The notes beneath the pieces are model-generated. The model saw only the letters and a program-made list of their open reading frames with translations, searched no databases and was not told the origin of the DNA. A stretch of DNA of 64,000 nucleotides. It comes from Phycisphaerales bacterium. Its GTDB lineage: Bacteria; Planctomycetota; Phycisphaerae; UBA1845; Fen-1342. Location: assembly GCA_016716475.1 (NCBI GenBank), contig JADJWG010000004.1:62001-126000 (forward strand). The letters are read 5' to 3'. Of the stretch, positions 1 through 12,029 are shown piece after piece. A program made the position numbers and the translations under genes. Numbering within the stretch: position 1 is the first letter of the stretch; every line of letters begins with the position of its first letter.

Positions 1-641
1 GTCGAGCGCATGAAGTAGGTCAATTGAATCTGCGGCGAGAGGACGATTCGCCCGCCCTGGCGCCGGATGCGGCTGCAATACTCGATGTCCTGGTTGCGGA
101 CGAGCCGTTCGTCGAAACGGCCGAAGCGCTCGAACACGCTGCGCCGAAATGTTCCGAAGGGGACCGTGTCGGCCTCACGCTCGACACCGCCGGTACGGAA
201 GGTCGCGCCGCCCACGCCAAAGCTGCTCGAGAGGGCCGCGGCGATCGCTCGTCCCACCGGGGTCTCCTCGGTCGGGCGCGTCGTAATGTAGCCGCCGACG
301 ACATCGGCCCCGGTCCGCTCCAGCACCTCCAGGCAGCTCGCGACGTAATCCGGGGCGTACTCGGAATGGCAGTCCAGCCGCATGATGACCTGGCCGCGGG
401 CGGAAGCGATGGCCCGGTTCAGACCCACGGGTACGATGCGGGCCGGGTTCGCAAAATAGCGCACGCGCCCGTCCCGGGCTGCATAGGTCCGCACGATCTC
501 TGCCGTACGATCCGTACTGGCCCCGTCGATGCAGAAGATTTCGACGTCCTCCCGGCCGGCAAGTTGTGCGAGAATCGAATCGAGGCAGCGGGCAACAAAT
601 CGCTCTTCGTTGCGCATCGGGATCAGGATCGTGAGTTGCAT
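1..641 (-). CDS. Glycosyltransferase family 2, ExoA-like (3' end outside window)
   Basis: The reading frame opens at ATG 641 (MQLTILIPMRNEERF) and runs leftwards with no stop to base 1, so about 213 N-terminal residues are present. The start LTILIPMRNEE and the acidic stretch IFCIDGASTDRT are the nucleotide-sugar binding part of a GT-A fold. Further on are an Arg-Tyr-Phe-Ala-Asn-Pro segment, VIMRLDCHSEY (the DxD-like metal site) and a FDERLVRNQDIEY segment of the kind seen in succinoglycan ExoA-type transferases. It should move a sugar from an activated donor onto a lipid-linked glycan at the cytoplasmic face of the inner membrane. It lies downstream of a second GT2 gene on the same strand and beside a polysaccharide cluster. 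Donor and acceptor cannot be told from sequence. Confidence 0.85.
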   Translation of the reverse strand, partial: MQLTILIPMRNEERFVARCLDSILAQLAGREDVEIFCIDGASTDRTAEIVRTYAARDGRVRYFANPARIVPVGLNRAIASARGQVIMRLDCHSEYAPDYVASCLEVLERTGADVVGGYITTRPTEETPVGRAIAAALSSSFGVGGATFRTGGVEREADTVPFGTFRRSVFERFGRFDERLVRNQDIEYCSRIRRQGGRIVLSPQIQLTYFMRS

Positions 642-775
642 GCTGCATCCAGGACGGTATCGGGTGCGGATCGCGCCAGTTTGTGCGAGTATCGGTCGGG
701 CGAGGGAAAGGCGTCAAGTCAACCTGCTCCCGCGCGGCCACGTGCTGTGCAGCCGCCCCGTGAAGTGAGCAGCAC

Positions 776-1495
776 CTACGGTGTGCCGGTGCGGATGTGC
801 CGATAAAGCTGCGCCAGCTCGCCGAAAGCCCGCAGGATGACGCGCGGATTGGCCCCGGTCGAGCGGCCGGCCGTACGGGGATAGTGACGGACGCCGAGTT
901 GGGCGATGGTGCAGCCCAGCCGCCGCGCCTTGGCGAGCATCTCGGTATCAATCAGTGCACCGGTGCTGCGGATCGAGATCTGCTCCAGGAAGGGGCGCGG
1001 GTAGATCTTGAACGCGCAGTCGATATCACGCAGCCGCAGACCGAAGAGCCAGTTCACCAGGCCCGACCACAAGGCAGCATTGAGTCGTCGCAGGGGGGTA
1101 TCCTGCCGGTCGAGGCGATAGGCCGACACGATGTCGTGTACTTCCAGCAGCGGCAGCAGCCGGGGCAACTCCCCCAAGTCGAATTGTCCGTCACCATCCG
1201 TGTAAAAAACCCAGTTTTTCGTCGCCGCCCGGAAGCCGGCGGCCAGGGCGGCGCCGTACCCGCGGTTGGGCCGGAGGTGCAAGACCCGCACGGACGGGTG
1301 CTCGGCCGCGAGCGCGTCGGCGATGGCGCCCGTGCGGTCGCGGCTGCCGTCGTCGACGATCAGGATTTCAAGATCGGCCGCCACGGATCGGCCGACGGCG
1401 AGTGCGGAGTGCGTGACGCGTTCCAGGTGGGCCTCTTCGTTGTAGCACGGGAAGAGGATCGTGAGGGCCAACGGCTGGAGCGGTGGTCGGATCAT
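776..1495 (-). CDS. Glycosyltransferase family 2, polyprenyl-phosphate sugar transferase-like
   Basis: 239 residues from ATG 1495 (MIRPPLQPLALTILFPCYNEE). An upstream in-frame extension exists but is basic low-complexity sequence overlapping the opposite-strand GT4 gene, so the ATG just before the GT2 fold was chosen. Landmarks are FPCYNEEAHLERV near residue 13, ILIVDDGSRDRTG near 44, FYTDGDGQFDLGEL (DxD site) near 96 and RDIDCAFKIYPR in the acceptor half. This set is typical of dolichyl/undecaprenyl-phosphate mannose or glucose synthases. No C-terminal membrane helices are present, so it is the soluble type. It probably charges a polyprenyl phosphate with a sugar for surface glycan or protein glycosylation. 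The next gene on this strand is the truncated GT2 gene, 134 bases away. Confidence 0.88.
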   Translation of the reverse strand: MIRPPLQPLALTILFPCYNEEAHLERVTHSALAVGRSVAADLEILIVDDGSRDRTGAIADALAAEHPSVRVLHLRPNRGYGAALAAGFRAATKNWVFYTDGDGQFDLGELPRLLPLLEVHDIVSAYRLDRQDTPLRRLNAALWSGLVNWLFGLRLRDIDCAFKIYPRPFLEQISIRSTGALIDTEMLAKARRLGCTIAQLGVRHYPRTAGRSTGANPRVILRAFGELAQLYRHIRTGTP

Positions 1496-1684
1496 CGGGT
1501 CGGGGCTTTGCCAGGGTCTGCCCAGCGGGCACGGCCGCTGCGCGTGATATGTTACCGGGCGGCGGGGCCCGGGATAAGGTCGGCACAGGCGTGGCGCTGC
1601 CGGGCGCTTTCCCCGCCTGGCGAAGTGGTCGATAATGTGCCGCGGGGTGTCGCGGCGCCGCACGAGCTTCGTTGGGGAGCACCG

Positions 1685-2950
1685 GTGCCGAGGAGCAAGG
1701 GTTTGGAAACGCTGCCGGAAGTGCTGCCGATTCGTGTGGGTGTGTGCGGAACGACCGTCGTGCAGCGGAATGGCCGGTGGTATACCCATCACTCGATGGG
1801 CCGGGTTGCAGACGTGCTGGCGGGGCGCTTCAGGACGCTGCGGTTCTACGGCCCACGTGCATCCGCAGAAGGGCTGGACTCGATCGATCACGCCTTTGAG
1901 GCCGCCAATCTCGAGGTCGTGCCCTGGGATGTGCCCCGCGCAACCGTTCGGGCGATGCGGAATCCGCGTGCCCTGCTCCGGGCCTATCGCGCCATGGCTG
2001 GCGAGGTGGATGCCCTGATCCTGAGGGGCAATCCGCCACTGATCTGGGCGGCGCACGGTTATGCCCGGCAGTCCGGCATCCCGGTGGTGCACTGGGTGGT
2101 CGGGAATTCCGTCGCGATTCTCCGTGGTGAGCAGCGCGGCTTTCGTGGTGTCATGAAACAGGTTGCGATTGCGTTTGCGTGCGCTGAACAGAAGTTCACG
2201 CGCTGGGCGATTCGCCGATCGGGTGCAGCGGTGCTGGCGAATGGGGACGAATTAGCTCAGCTTTTTGCAACGCCGCGCACGCAGTCGGTGGTGAGCACGA
2301 CCCTGAGTGCATCCGATTTCCTCGAACGTTCCGATACCTGCCAGGGATCGGAGGTGCGCGTCATCTTTGTCGGCTTTGTACGACCCGAGAAGGGTCTTGA
2401 GTACCTGATACGGGCTTTGCCATCCCTGGGAGCGACACCTCCAGTGCAGCTCACGATCGTGGGTTCGTGGGGTCAGTTTGAGGAGGAGCGAAATCGGCTC
2501 GCGGGGCTCGTCGAGCAGCTCGGACTCACGGCCCGGGTGGAATGGGCCGGCTATGCCCCGTTCGGACCGGAGCTGTTCGCGCAGCTTGACCGGTCAGACG
2601 TCATGGTGTTGCCCAGCTTGTCGGAAGGCACGCCGCGCGTCCTGGTGGAGGCCCGGGCACGAAGTTTGCCCGTGATCAGTACGCGCGTTGGCGGCATTCC
2701 GAGCAGCGTGCGCGATGGAGAGGACGGTTTGCTGGTGCCACCGCGCGATGCCGGAGCCATCGCCGCCGCGCTGGAACGCATCATTCGTGACGGTGAGTTG
2801 CGACGGCGCCTGATTGCCACCGGTCGCGAGCGCATGCGTGAGTTGACCATGGACCGTTTCGTCGACCGGATGGTGCTGGCGCTGCGGCAGGCGGCCCGTG
2901 GCGATCAGCTGCCCGCGCCGGGCGCGACAAACGCGAGGGCCATGGTATGA
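1685..2950 (+). CDS. Glycosyltransferase family 4 (GT-B)
   Basis: 421 residues. The frame is open far upstream, but a GGGGAG Shine-Dalgarno at 1674-1679 sits 5 bases before GTG 1685, and family similarity begins soon after (IRVGVCGTTVVQ), so this start was chosen. The C-terminal Rossmann half has VRVIFVGFVRPEKGLEYLI and the E-x7-E donor motif in SEGTPRVLVEARA followed by VISTRVGGIPSSVRDG, standard for retaining GT4 enzymes. It should add a sugar from a nucleotide or lipid donor to a growing surface glycan. It is the first gene of a plus-strand run. Its stop overlaps the ATG of the acyltransferase by 4 bases, so the two are probably translationally coupled. The run is divergent from the two GT2 genes across a 189-base gap. 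Confidence 0.9.
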   Translation: MPRSKGLETLPEVLPIRVGVCGTTVVQRNGRWYTHHSMGRVADVLAGRFRTLRFYGPRASAEGLDSIDHAFEAANLEVVPWDVPRATVRAMRNPRALLRAYRAMAGEVDALILRGNPPLIWAAHGYARQSGIPVVHWVVGNSVAILRGEQRGFRGVMKQVAIAFACAEQKFTRWAIRRSGAAVLANGDELAQLFATPRTQSVVSTTLSASDFLERSDTCQGSEVRVIFVGFVRPEKGLEYLIRALPSLGATPPVQLTIVGSWGQFEEERNRLAGLVEQLGLTARVEWAGYAPFGPELFAQLDRSDVMVLPSLSEGTPRVLVEARARSLPVISTRVGGIPSSVRDGEDGLLVPPRDAGAIAAALERIIRDGELRRRLIATGRERMRELTMDRFVDRMVLALRQAARGDQLPAPGATNARAMV

Positions 2951-3501
2951 GACTGCTGAAATACCTCTGGTTCCATCTGGTCATGACTTGTACGGCGTGG
3001 ATGTCCGATGTGCGGCCGATTCTCAAGTTGCGCGGTTGGCTGGCGCGACCTGCGTTCGCCCGTTGTGGAAGGGATCTCCAGATTGCCCACAATGTCACGA
3101 TCAACTTCCCGAATATGCTGAGTTTTGGCTCGCATGTTTACCTCGGTCCCGGGAGTTGGCTGCATTGTGCCGGCGGTGTCACGCTCGAAGACGAGGTGCA
3201 GCTCGCACCCTACGTGGTTCTCATCACGGGCAACCACCGGCTCGCGAACGGGTCTTATCGCTACGGGAAGGGTCAGCGCGCGCCGATTCGGATCGGTCGC
3301 GGCAGTTGGCTGGCGGCTCATGTAACCGTGACCGCCGGTGTGTCGGTCGGACGGGGTACGCTTGTCGCCGCGAACGCGGTGGTGACGAAAGATCTGCCCG
3401 ACTTCGTCATCGCCGGTGGCGTCCCTGCCCGCGTCATCAAGGAAGTGGCACCGGACGAGCGGGACTGTGCCGATGCAGCGCGGCCGGAGGATCGGCCTTG
3501 A
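2947..3501 (+). CDS. Hexapeptide-repeat (left-handed beta-helix) O-acetyltransferase
   Basis: 184 residues from ATG 2947, overlapping the GT4 stop. The protein shows the irregular V/I-G-x4 turns of the LbetaH fold, including GSHVYLGPGSWLHC, GVTLEDEVQLAPYV, GRGSWLAAHVTVTAGV and VGRGTLVAANAVVTKDLP, and ends with the GVPARVIKE signature found in WbbJ/maltose-acetyltransferase-type enzymes. His in ITGNHRL is the likely catalytic base. Such proteins use acetyl-CoA (sometimes other acyl-CoA) to decorate a sugar hydroxyl or amine, as trimers in the cytoplasm. Its position inside the glycan cluster suggests polysaccharide acetylation. The substrate is unknown. The last four bases overlap the next gene. 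Confidence 0.9.
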   Translation: MRLLKYLWFHLVMTCTAWMSDVRPILKLRGWLARPAFARCGRDLQIAHNVTINFPNMLSFGSHVYLGPGSWLHCAGGVTLEDEVQLAPYVVLITGNHRLANGSYRYGKGQRAPIRIGRGSWLAAHVTVTAGVSVGRGTLVAANAVVTKDLPDFVIAGGVPARVIKEVAPDERDCADAARPEDRP

Positions 3502-4601
3502 GCGGGGCCTGGACGCTGACAGCCGTCGGCGACCTGATGTTTCATGGCGCGGTGGGGGAGCGGAGCCGCGCGGCCGCAGATTGGCTTTGGGCTCTGCGTC
3601 CGCTCGGTGAAGTTCTCCTGCAGGGGGACGTGCTCTTCGGGAATTTCGAGACGCCGATTACGAAGGCCCGGCGGGCGGAGCCGGGCGCCCCCGACCGCTA
3701 CTACAGCCCCGTGGGAACGGGCCAGGCCCTGGCCGAGTATGGCTTCGACGTGGTGAACCTGGCGCACAACCACATCTACGATTTCGGTGCCGAAGGAGTC
3801 GAGATTACGCGGGCGGAACTGCAAGCCGCGGGATTGCCTGCCATCGGAATCGGCTGCGATGCGGACGAGGCGGCCACGCCGGTCGTGGTTTCGTCGCCGG
3901 CCGGCCCCGTGGCGTTTCTCGGCTACGCGACCGCCCACAATGCGGTCCGTCCGGCAAACCAATATGTGGCATGCTTTCCGGCCGTCGAGCGGGTGGTTGC
4001 GGATGTGCGGCGGATTCGCCCGGAAGTGACCGCCGTCGTGGTCTCATGTCACACCGGGGCACAGTTCAACCCATATCCGGCCCCGGAAACGCGGGCCCTG
4101 GCGCGTGCGGTGCTTGCGGCAGGGGCGAGCGTGTTTCTTGGTCATCATCCGCATGTGCCACAGGGTTGTGAACGCATCGGGACGGGGCTGGCGGCCTACA
4201 GTCTCGGAGATTTCGTGGCGCCGGCCCCGCAGGAAATGCGTCGTCGAACCTTCTTTCTGCGCGTCCGACTGGCCGGTTCCGAAGTGCTTGCGCACGAGGC
4301 CGTGCCGTGCTTCATCACCGAGGAATACCGGACGACACTGCCCGGCGAACCCCTGCGCAGCGAAATCGCCGCCCATCTCGCGGCACTGGACGCCACCCTC
4401 ACGGACGGGCGGAGCGACGAACTGCATTTCGCGACCGCGAGCCAGCGCTTTGCCTCGCAGTATCTCAGCAGTTGGTGGCAGGAACTGCGGCGCGGCGGGC
4501 CGCGGGTACTCTGGCGGAAGCTGCGCAATCTCCGCCCCTACCACTTCCAACTGATTCGACAGTCCCTGGCACGTCGCCTCGGTTGGTCACGGCGCCACTG
4601 A
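3498..4601 (+). CDS. CapA family protein (PGA_cap metallophosphatase fold)
   Basis: 367 residues. TTG 3498 is the best start: a GGAGG at 3486-3490 lies 7 bases upstream, the codon overlaps the previous stop, and the domain begins at once (WTLTAVGDLMFHG). Metal-site motifs are GDLMFHG near residue 11, GNFETPIT near 48, NLAHNHIYDFG near 86, a CHTGAQ segment, GHHPHVPQG near 215 and YSLGDFV near 234. This order marks the CapA/poly-gamma-glutamate synthesis family, which resembles calcineurin-like phosphoesterases. Members act in capsule or exopolysaccharide production, but their exact reaction is not settled. No signal peptide or transmembrane helix is visible, unlike membrane-anchored Bacillus CapA. 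The following gene starts on the base after the stop. Confidence 0.88.
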   Translation: MSGAWTLTAVGDLMFHGAVGERSRAAADWLWALRPLGEVLLQGDVLFGNFETPITKARRAEPGAPDRYYSPVGTGQALAEYGFDVVNLAHNHIYDFGAEGVEITRAELQAAGLPAIGIGCDADEAATPVVVSSPAGPVAFLGYATAHNAVRPANQYVACFPAVERVVADVRRIRPEVTAVVVSCHTGAQFNPYPAPETRALARAVLAAGASVFLGHHPHVPQGCERIGTGLAAYSLGDFVAPAPQEMRRRTFFLRVRLAGSEVLAHEAVPCFITEEYRTTLPGEPLRSEIAAHLAALDATLTDGRSDELHFATASQRFASQYLSSWWQELRRGGPRVLWRKLRNLRPYHFQLIRQSLARRLGWSRRH

Positions 4602-6008
4602 ATGCATGGGAGCAGGGCATTGGCTACCTGGGTACAGCGCCTGGTGTGGCGTTTTCCGGTTCTGGGCGACGCGGCGGCCACCTATCGCGGCTGGCAGCTC
4701 AAGCGCATCCGCTACGGTCCGCAGTATGCGGCCCTGGTCGAAGAAATCAGCGCCCGGCGCGCGTGGTCGCCGGAGCAGATGCAGCGCTACGTGGATGAGC
4801 GTCTGCGGGCGATGGTCGCGATCGCGGCGGAACACGTCCCGCACTACCGGGAGGCCTTTGCCACTCATGGCGTACGTCCGGAGGATGTCCGCGGTGCGAT
4901 CGATCTGGCGCGGTTGCCGCTCCTCGCCAAGGAAACCGTGCGGGCCGCGCCCGAGCGCTTGCTCAACACGGCTCTGCCACGCGCGCGGCTGCACCGCAGC
5001 AGCACCAGTGGAACGACCGGAACTCCGGTCGCTTTGTACTACACGTCCGAAGTGGCCCAGTGGAACTATGCATTCTTTGAGGCCCGCCATCGCCGCGTGA
5101 TCGGGATGGAGTTCGGCCGCCGGCCGTACGCCATGCTGGGAGCACAGCCGGTGACCGCGGCGACGCGCACCCGTCCACCGTTCTGGGTATACAACTACGC
5201 CTCCAAGCAGCTTTATCTATCGAGCTATCACCTGGCGGAACGCTACCTTGGCCACTATGTCAAAGCCCTGCGGCAACGGCCCTACCATGCGCTGATGGGC
5301 TTTCCTTCCAGCTTGCACGCCCTCGCTCAATACATGCTTGCCCATGACGAACGCGTGCGAATCCCGATCATCAGCACCAGTTCGGAAATGCTCTACGAAC
5401 ATCAGCGGGCGGATATCGAACGGGCTTTCGAGGGGCGCGTCTTTGATCAGTACGGTTGCGCTGAGAAGGCGTGCTTCGCCTCGCAGGAGGCGGACGGGGT
5501 GTACTACATCAGCCCCGACTACGGGATTCTGGAAGTGCTCGATGAAGCCGGGCAGCCGGTCGCGCCGGGGGAGACGGGCGAGCTGGTCTGTACGAGTTTG
5601 TGCAACGATGCGCAGTTATTCTTGCGATACCGGCTCGGGGATCGTGGCGCGATTCTCCCACCGCTGCCGGGCGGACCACCGTTCCCGCGGTTGGCCCGGC
5701 TGGAGGGGCGCATCGGCCAGGCCATCCTGACGCCGGACGGACGCGAGGTGGCGCGGCTGGGGCCGGTGCTCAGTGGCCTGGCGGGCATTCGGGAGTGCCA
5801 GTTCGTACAGGAGGAGCGCGACCTGGTGCGCGTGTTGATTGTGCCAGCACACGACTTTGTGCCGGCCGCGGCGACGACGATCGTGGCGCGACTGCGCGAG
5901 CGCTGTGGTGAGATGCGTATCGAGGTGACCCGCGTGAATGCGATTCCGCGCACCCAAGGGGGGAAGTTCGAAACGGTTGTCCGGAAGTGGCAGCCCGAGG
6001 TGCCGTAG
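4602..6008 (+). CDS. PaaK/CapK-like adenylate-forming enzyme
   Basis: 468 residues from ATG 4602, directly abutting the CapA stop. The A3 phosphate-binding motif SSTSGTTGTP lies near residues 132-141. Later come SSEMLYEHQR, a DQYGCAEKACFAS segment (adenylate-binding A5 region) and the RYRLGDRG motif (A7-like). The C-terminal domain ends IPRTQGGKFETVV, including the Lys expected to sit at the adenylation site. These features place it with phenylacetate-CoA ligase/coenzyme F390 synthetase-like proteins called CapK when found in polysaccharide clusters. It likely activates a carboxylic acid as an acyl adenylate; whether CoA or a glycan amine accepts it is unknown. Context favours glycan modification over phenylacetate catabolism, because no paa genes are present. 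Confidence 0.85.
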   Translation: MHGSRALATWVQRLVWRFPVLGDAAATYRGWQLKRIRYGPQYAALVEEISARRAWSPEQMQRYVDERLRAMVAIAAEHVPHYREAFATHGVRPEDVRGAIDLARLPLLAKETVRAAPERLLNTALPRARLHRSSTSGTTGTPVALYYTSEVAQWNYAFFEARHRRVIGMEFGRRPYAMLGAQPVTAATRTRPPFWVYNYASKQLYLSSYHLAERYLGHYVKALRQRPYHALMGFPSSLHALAQYMLAHDERVRIPIISTSSEMLYEHQRADIERAFEGRVFDQYGCAEKACFASQEADGVYYISPDYGILEVLDEAGQPVAPGETGELVCTSLCNDAQLFLRYRLGDRGAILPPLPGGPPFPRLARLEGRIGQAILTPDGREVARLGPVLSGLAGIRECQFVQEERDLVRVLIVPAHDFVPAAATTIVARLRERCGEMRIEVTRVNAIPRTQGGKFETVVRKWQPEVP

Positions 6009-6167
6009 GTGACGGAGACCGGACGCGCGGCGCAGTGAATTTAACTATCCGGCCGTAACTCTGCGCCGGTTGCGATCGCCCACCGCTCTCCGGACCGGCT
6101 GCCGTTCGACCACGGCGGATCTCAGCCCGGAATTGCATCTGGCTGTACGGCTTCGACGTGCCTGGGT

Positions 6168-6719
6168 TCAGTGTGGTTCGTACGGCAGCGAAGAATGGTG
6201 GAGGTTGATGCGCAGGGTGCCATCTGCCTGTTGGAGGTAGCCGAAGGTATATTCGACCTTGATCTCCGTGCCGTCGCGCTGTTGAAAATAGTAGTTGCCC
6301 ATCGCTAGGGCGTAGTTACCGTGAATGAACATGCCAGCATTCTCGAAGCGCACGTTTATCCACGGGTGCAGCGCAAAACCCTTGTCCTCCGGGTAGGCCT
6401 GGTCGCCACCGACGAAGTAGGACAAGGCGCTGTCGCGCGTGAGTCGGAACTGGGCTGTCGAGGCCTTGGTCGGCTTGAAAAGCACGTCGCCCTGCTCGAA
6501 GGCATAGAGGTTGTCCACGTGGTCGGCCGCAGTCCGCGCGTAGTCATCACCCGCGAGGTATGCAGCGCCGATGGCGATAACGCCGCGTCCCCAGGTTTCC
6601 TGGGCCGCCAACACCTGCTGTGGTGTGATCGGATGCAGGATTGTACAACCGGTTGAGATGGCGAGCAGAAGTCCCAGCCCGAGCATGCCCGTCCAACCTC
6701 TGATACCTGTCCTTTGCAT
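6168..6719 (-). CDS. Small lipoprotein, predicted SnoaL/NTF2-like fold
   Basis: 183 residues from ATG 6719, preceded by AAAGGG about 6 bases upstream. An upstream in-frame extension lacks signal-peptide character. The N-terminus has two Arg, a hydrophobic stretch (GMLGLGLLLAIS) and the lipobox STGC, so a lipid-modified Cys is expected. The mature part contains QETWGRGVIAIGAAYLAG, VLFKPTKAS, SYFVGGDQAYPEDKGFAL, ALAMGNYYF and LRINLHHSSLPY. I associate this motif set with SnoaL-like proteins that databases often label phosphoribosyl-AMP cyclohydrolase. That label looks wrong: no HisI cysteine/histidine metal motif is present. The function is unknown; a ligand-binding role in the periplasm is a guess. 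It is convergent with the PaaK-like gene; the 159-base gap holds only a weak 8-bp inverted repeat (6028-6068). Confidence 0.75.
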   Translation of the reverse strand: MQRTGIRGWTGMLGLGLLLAISTGCTILHPITPQQVLAAQETWGRGVIAIGAAYLAGDDYARTAADHVDNLYAFEQGDVLFKPTKASTAQFRLTRDSALSYFVGGDQAYPEDKGFALHPWINVRFENAGMFIHGNYALAMGNYYFQQRDGTEIKVEYTFGYLQQADGTLRINLHHSSLPYEPH

Positions 6720-7185
6720 ACGACACCCTTTCATGTCATGGGCGGAAAAGAACCGCGCAGCTTCCCACGTGCGGACCGCTCCGATGTGGAGCGCAGCACA
6801 ACGATGCCCGGACCGCCGGAAAGCAGTCGGCCGCACACGGCTCCACGGAGCACCGCTAGCAGGGCATATCGGTCTGTTTGTCGAGGTTCATCGACAGCGC
6901 ACGGGCGTGGCTGAGTTCTGCCGGGGGTGGGGCTGGTGAACCGGATGAGAGGGGCGGGCTGGCCCACTCGCCGGGGGGGGGGAGGAATGCCGCTGTGAAA
7001 CCAGTGGGGGGGGTGACGACCGGGAGCGTTCTCGATGGTGTGTGGCATACCGGCGCTGAGCAACGCCCCCGGTCGCCAATCCCGGCTTGGCGGGTATACT
7101 ACGCGGCTTGCAGGCAGAATCCCGACAGCGCCCCCGGCATGCGGCCGGCTGCCGGCGCGGCGTCCGCCACAGGAGAGCACGGCCC
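6720..7185. other. Intergenic region with poly-G tracts and possible efp promoter
   Basis: This 466-base gap separates the divergent lipoprotein and efp genes. Frames inside it are Arg/Pro/Gly-rich and show no family features, so I call no gene. It holds a run of ten G at 6973-6982 and one of eight G at 7006-7013. TATACT at 7095-7100 resembles a sigma-70 -10 element in a GC-rich setting and lies about 85 bases before the efp start, but no good -35 is visible. AGGAGAG at 7171-7177 is the efp ribosome binding site. Confidence 0.5.
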
Positions 7186-7749
7186 ATGGCCAAGGCAAAC
7201 GAGTTGAAACGCGGCAAGGTGGTCCAGCACGAGGGGGGCAACTATACGGTCACGGATGTGACGCGGGTGTCCAAGGGTAACTGGCGAAGCTACCTGCAGG
7301 TCAAGCTCAAGTCGCTCAAGGACGGCCGGGTGCTGGACGCACGTTATTCGCCCGATGACCGGGTCGACATCCTGTACGTGGACACGAAGCCGTTCCAATT
7401 CCTTTACCGGGAGGGCAACAACTTCGTGCTGATGGACCAGGAGTCGTACGACCAGATCGAGGTTGATCTCGAGCTGATGTCCGGCGGCGAGAACTTCCTT
7501 CGCGGCCAGGAGATCCTGACGGTCTCGTTCATCGACGGCAAGATCGTGTCGGTCGAGCTACCGAACGTCGTCGAACTCCAGGTCGTCGACACGACACCCG
7601 CGATCAAGGGCGCAACAGCTACGAATCAGAACAAGGATGCCCAGCTCGAGACCGGCCTGGTCGTGAAGGTGCCACCCTTCATCGAGAATGGCGAGCTTGT
7701 GCGGGTCGACACGCGCACCGGCGAGTATCTGGAGCGCGCCAAGAGCTGA
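7186..7749 (+). CDS. efp: Elongation factor P family protein (EF-P / EfpL-like)
   Basis: 187 residues from ATG 7186, with AGGAGAG 8 bases upstream. The three-domain EF-P layout is complete: an N-terminal KOW-like domain (MAKANELKRGKVVQHEG), a middle OB fold (QFLYREGNNFVLMDQESYDQ) and a C-terminal OB fold (TPAIKGATATNQNKDAQLETG, quoted only as the segment near residues 138-158). The factor binds between the P and E sites of the ribosome and relieves stalling at polyproline. The tip of domain I reads VSKGNWRSYLQVKL, with Lys30 at or near the residue that is modified in canonical EF-P. N-terminus and loop look closer to the YeiP/EfpL branch than to classical EF-P. The modification system is not in this window. 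A poly-Pro tract in the RTX gene at 31.2 kb is the kind of substrate that would need it. Confidence 0.88.
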   Translation: MAKANELKRGKVVQHEGGNYTVTDVTRVSKGNWRSYLQVKLKSLKDGRVLDARYSPDDRVDILYVDTKPFQFLYREGNNFVLMDQESYDQIEVDLELMSGGENFLRGQEILTVSFIDGKIVSVELPNVVELQVVDTTPAIKGATATNQNKDAQLETGLVVKVPPFIENGELVRVDTRTGEYLERAKS

Positions 7750-7916
7750 GAAGCGGGCGCATCCGGCGTCGCCGGTACCCAGGGGGTACGGCCAGGACAG
7801 CGAGCAGCGATGAGACAGGCAAGCGGGAATCCGGCGGGGTCACAGCAATTGTGCCCGGGCGGGCTGGGCGATCCATTTACCGGTCGGCGGATCCACCGCC
7901 GTGAGGCACGCAAACC

Positions 7917-11906
<3,990 letters not shown>

Positions 11907-11960
11907 GCGGCGCATCGTTCGAAGGTTCGGTGTGGCGTTTCCGGCCGGTGGTCCGGCGGA

Positions 11961-11966
11961 TATAAT
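11961..11966 (+). promoter_or_regulatory. Possible -10 element for the EF-G2 gene
   Basis: TATAAT is an exact match to the sigma-70 -10 consensus, notable in such GC-rich DNA, and lies 64 bases before the EF-G2 start in the gap after secA. No convincing -35 hexamer lies 16-18 bases upstream (TTTCCG is the nearest). Confidence 0.4.
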
Positions 11967-12029
11967 CGCCGTCTTTCCAGCCGTCCGCCCGCCGGGGTGC
12001 GCCGCGGCTGCAACCGTCGTGGTGCCCCG

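Noticed and set aside
797..1684. Long N-terminal extension of the GT4 frame
   Set aside because: It lies opposite the GT2 gene, lacks family similarity, and a good ribosome site points to GTG 1685.
6028..6068. Inverted repeat CGGCGCAG / CTGCGCCG as a terminator between the PaaK-like gene and the lipoprotein gene
   Set aside because: The spacer is 25 bases and no T-run follows; such 8-bp matches are expected by chance at this GC content.
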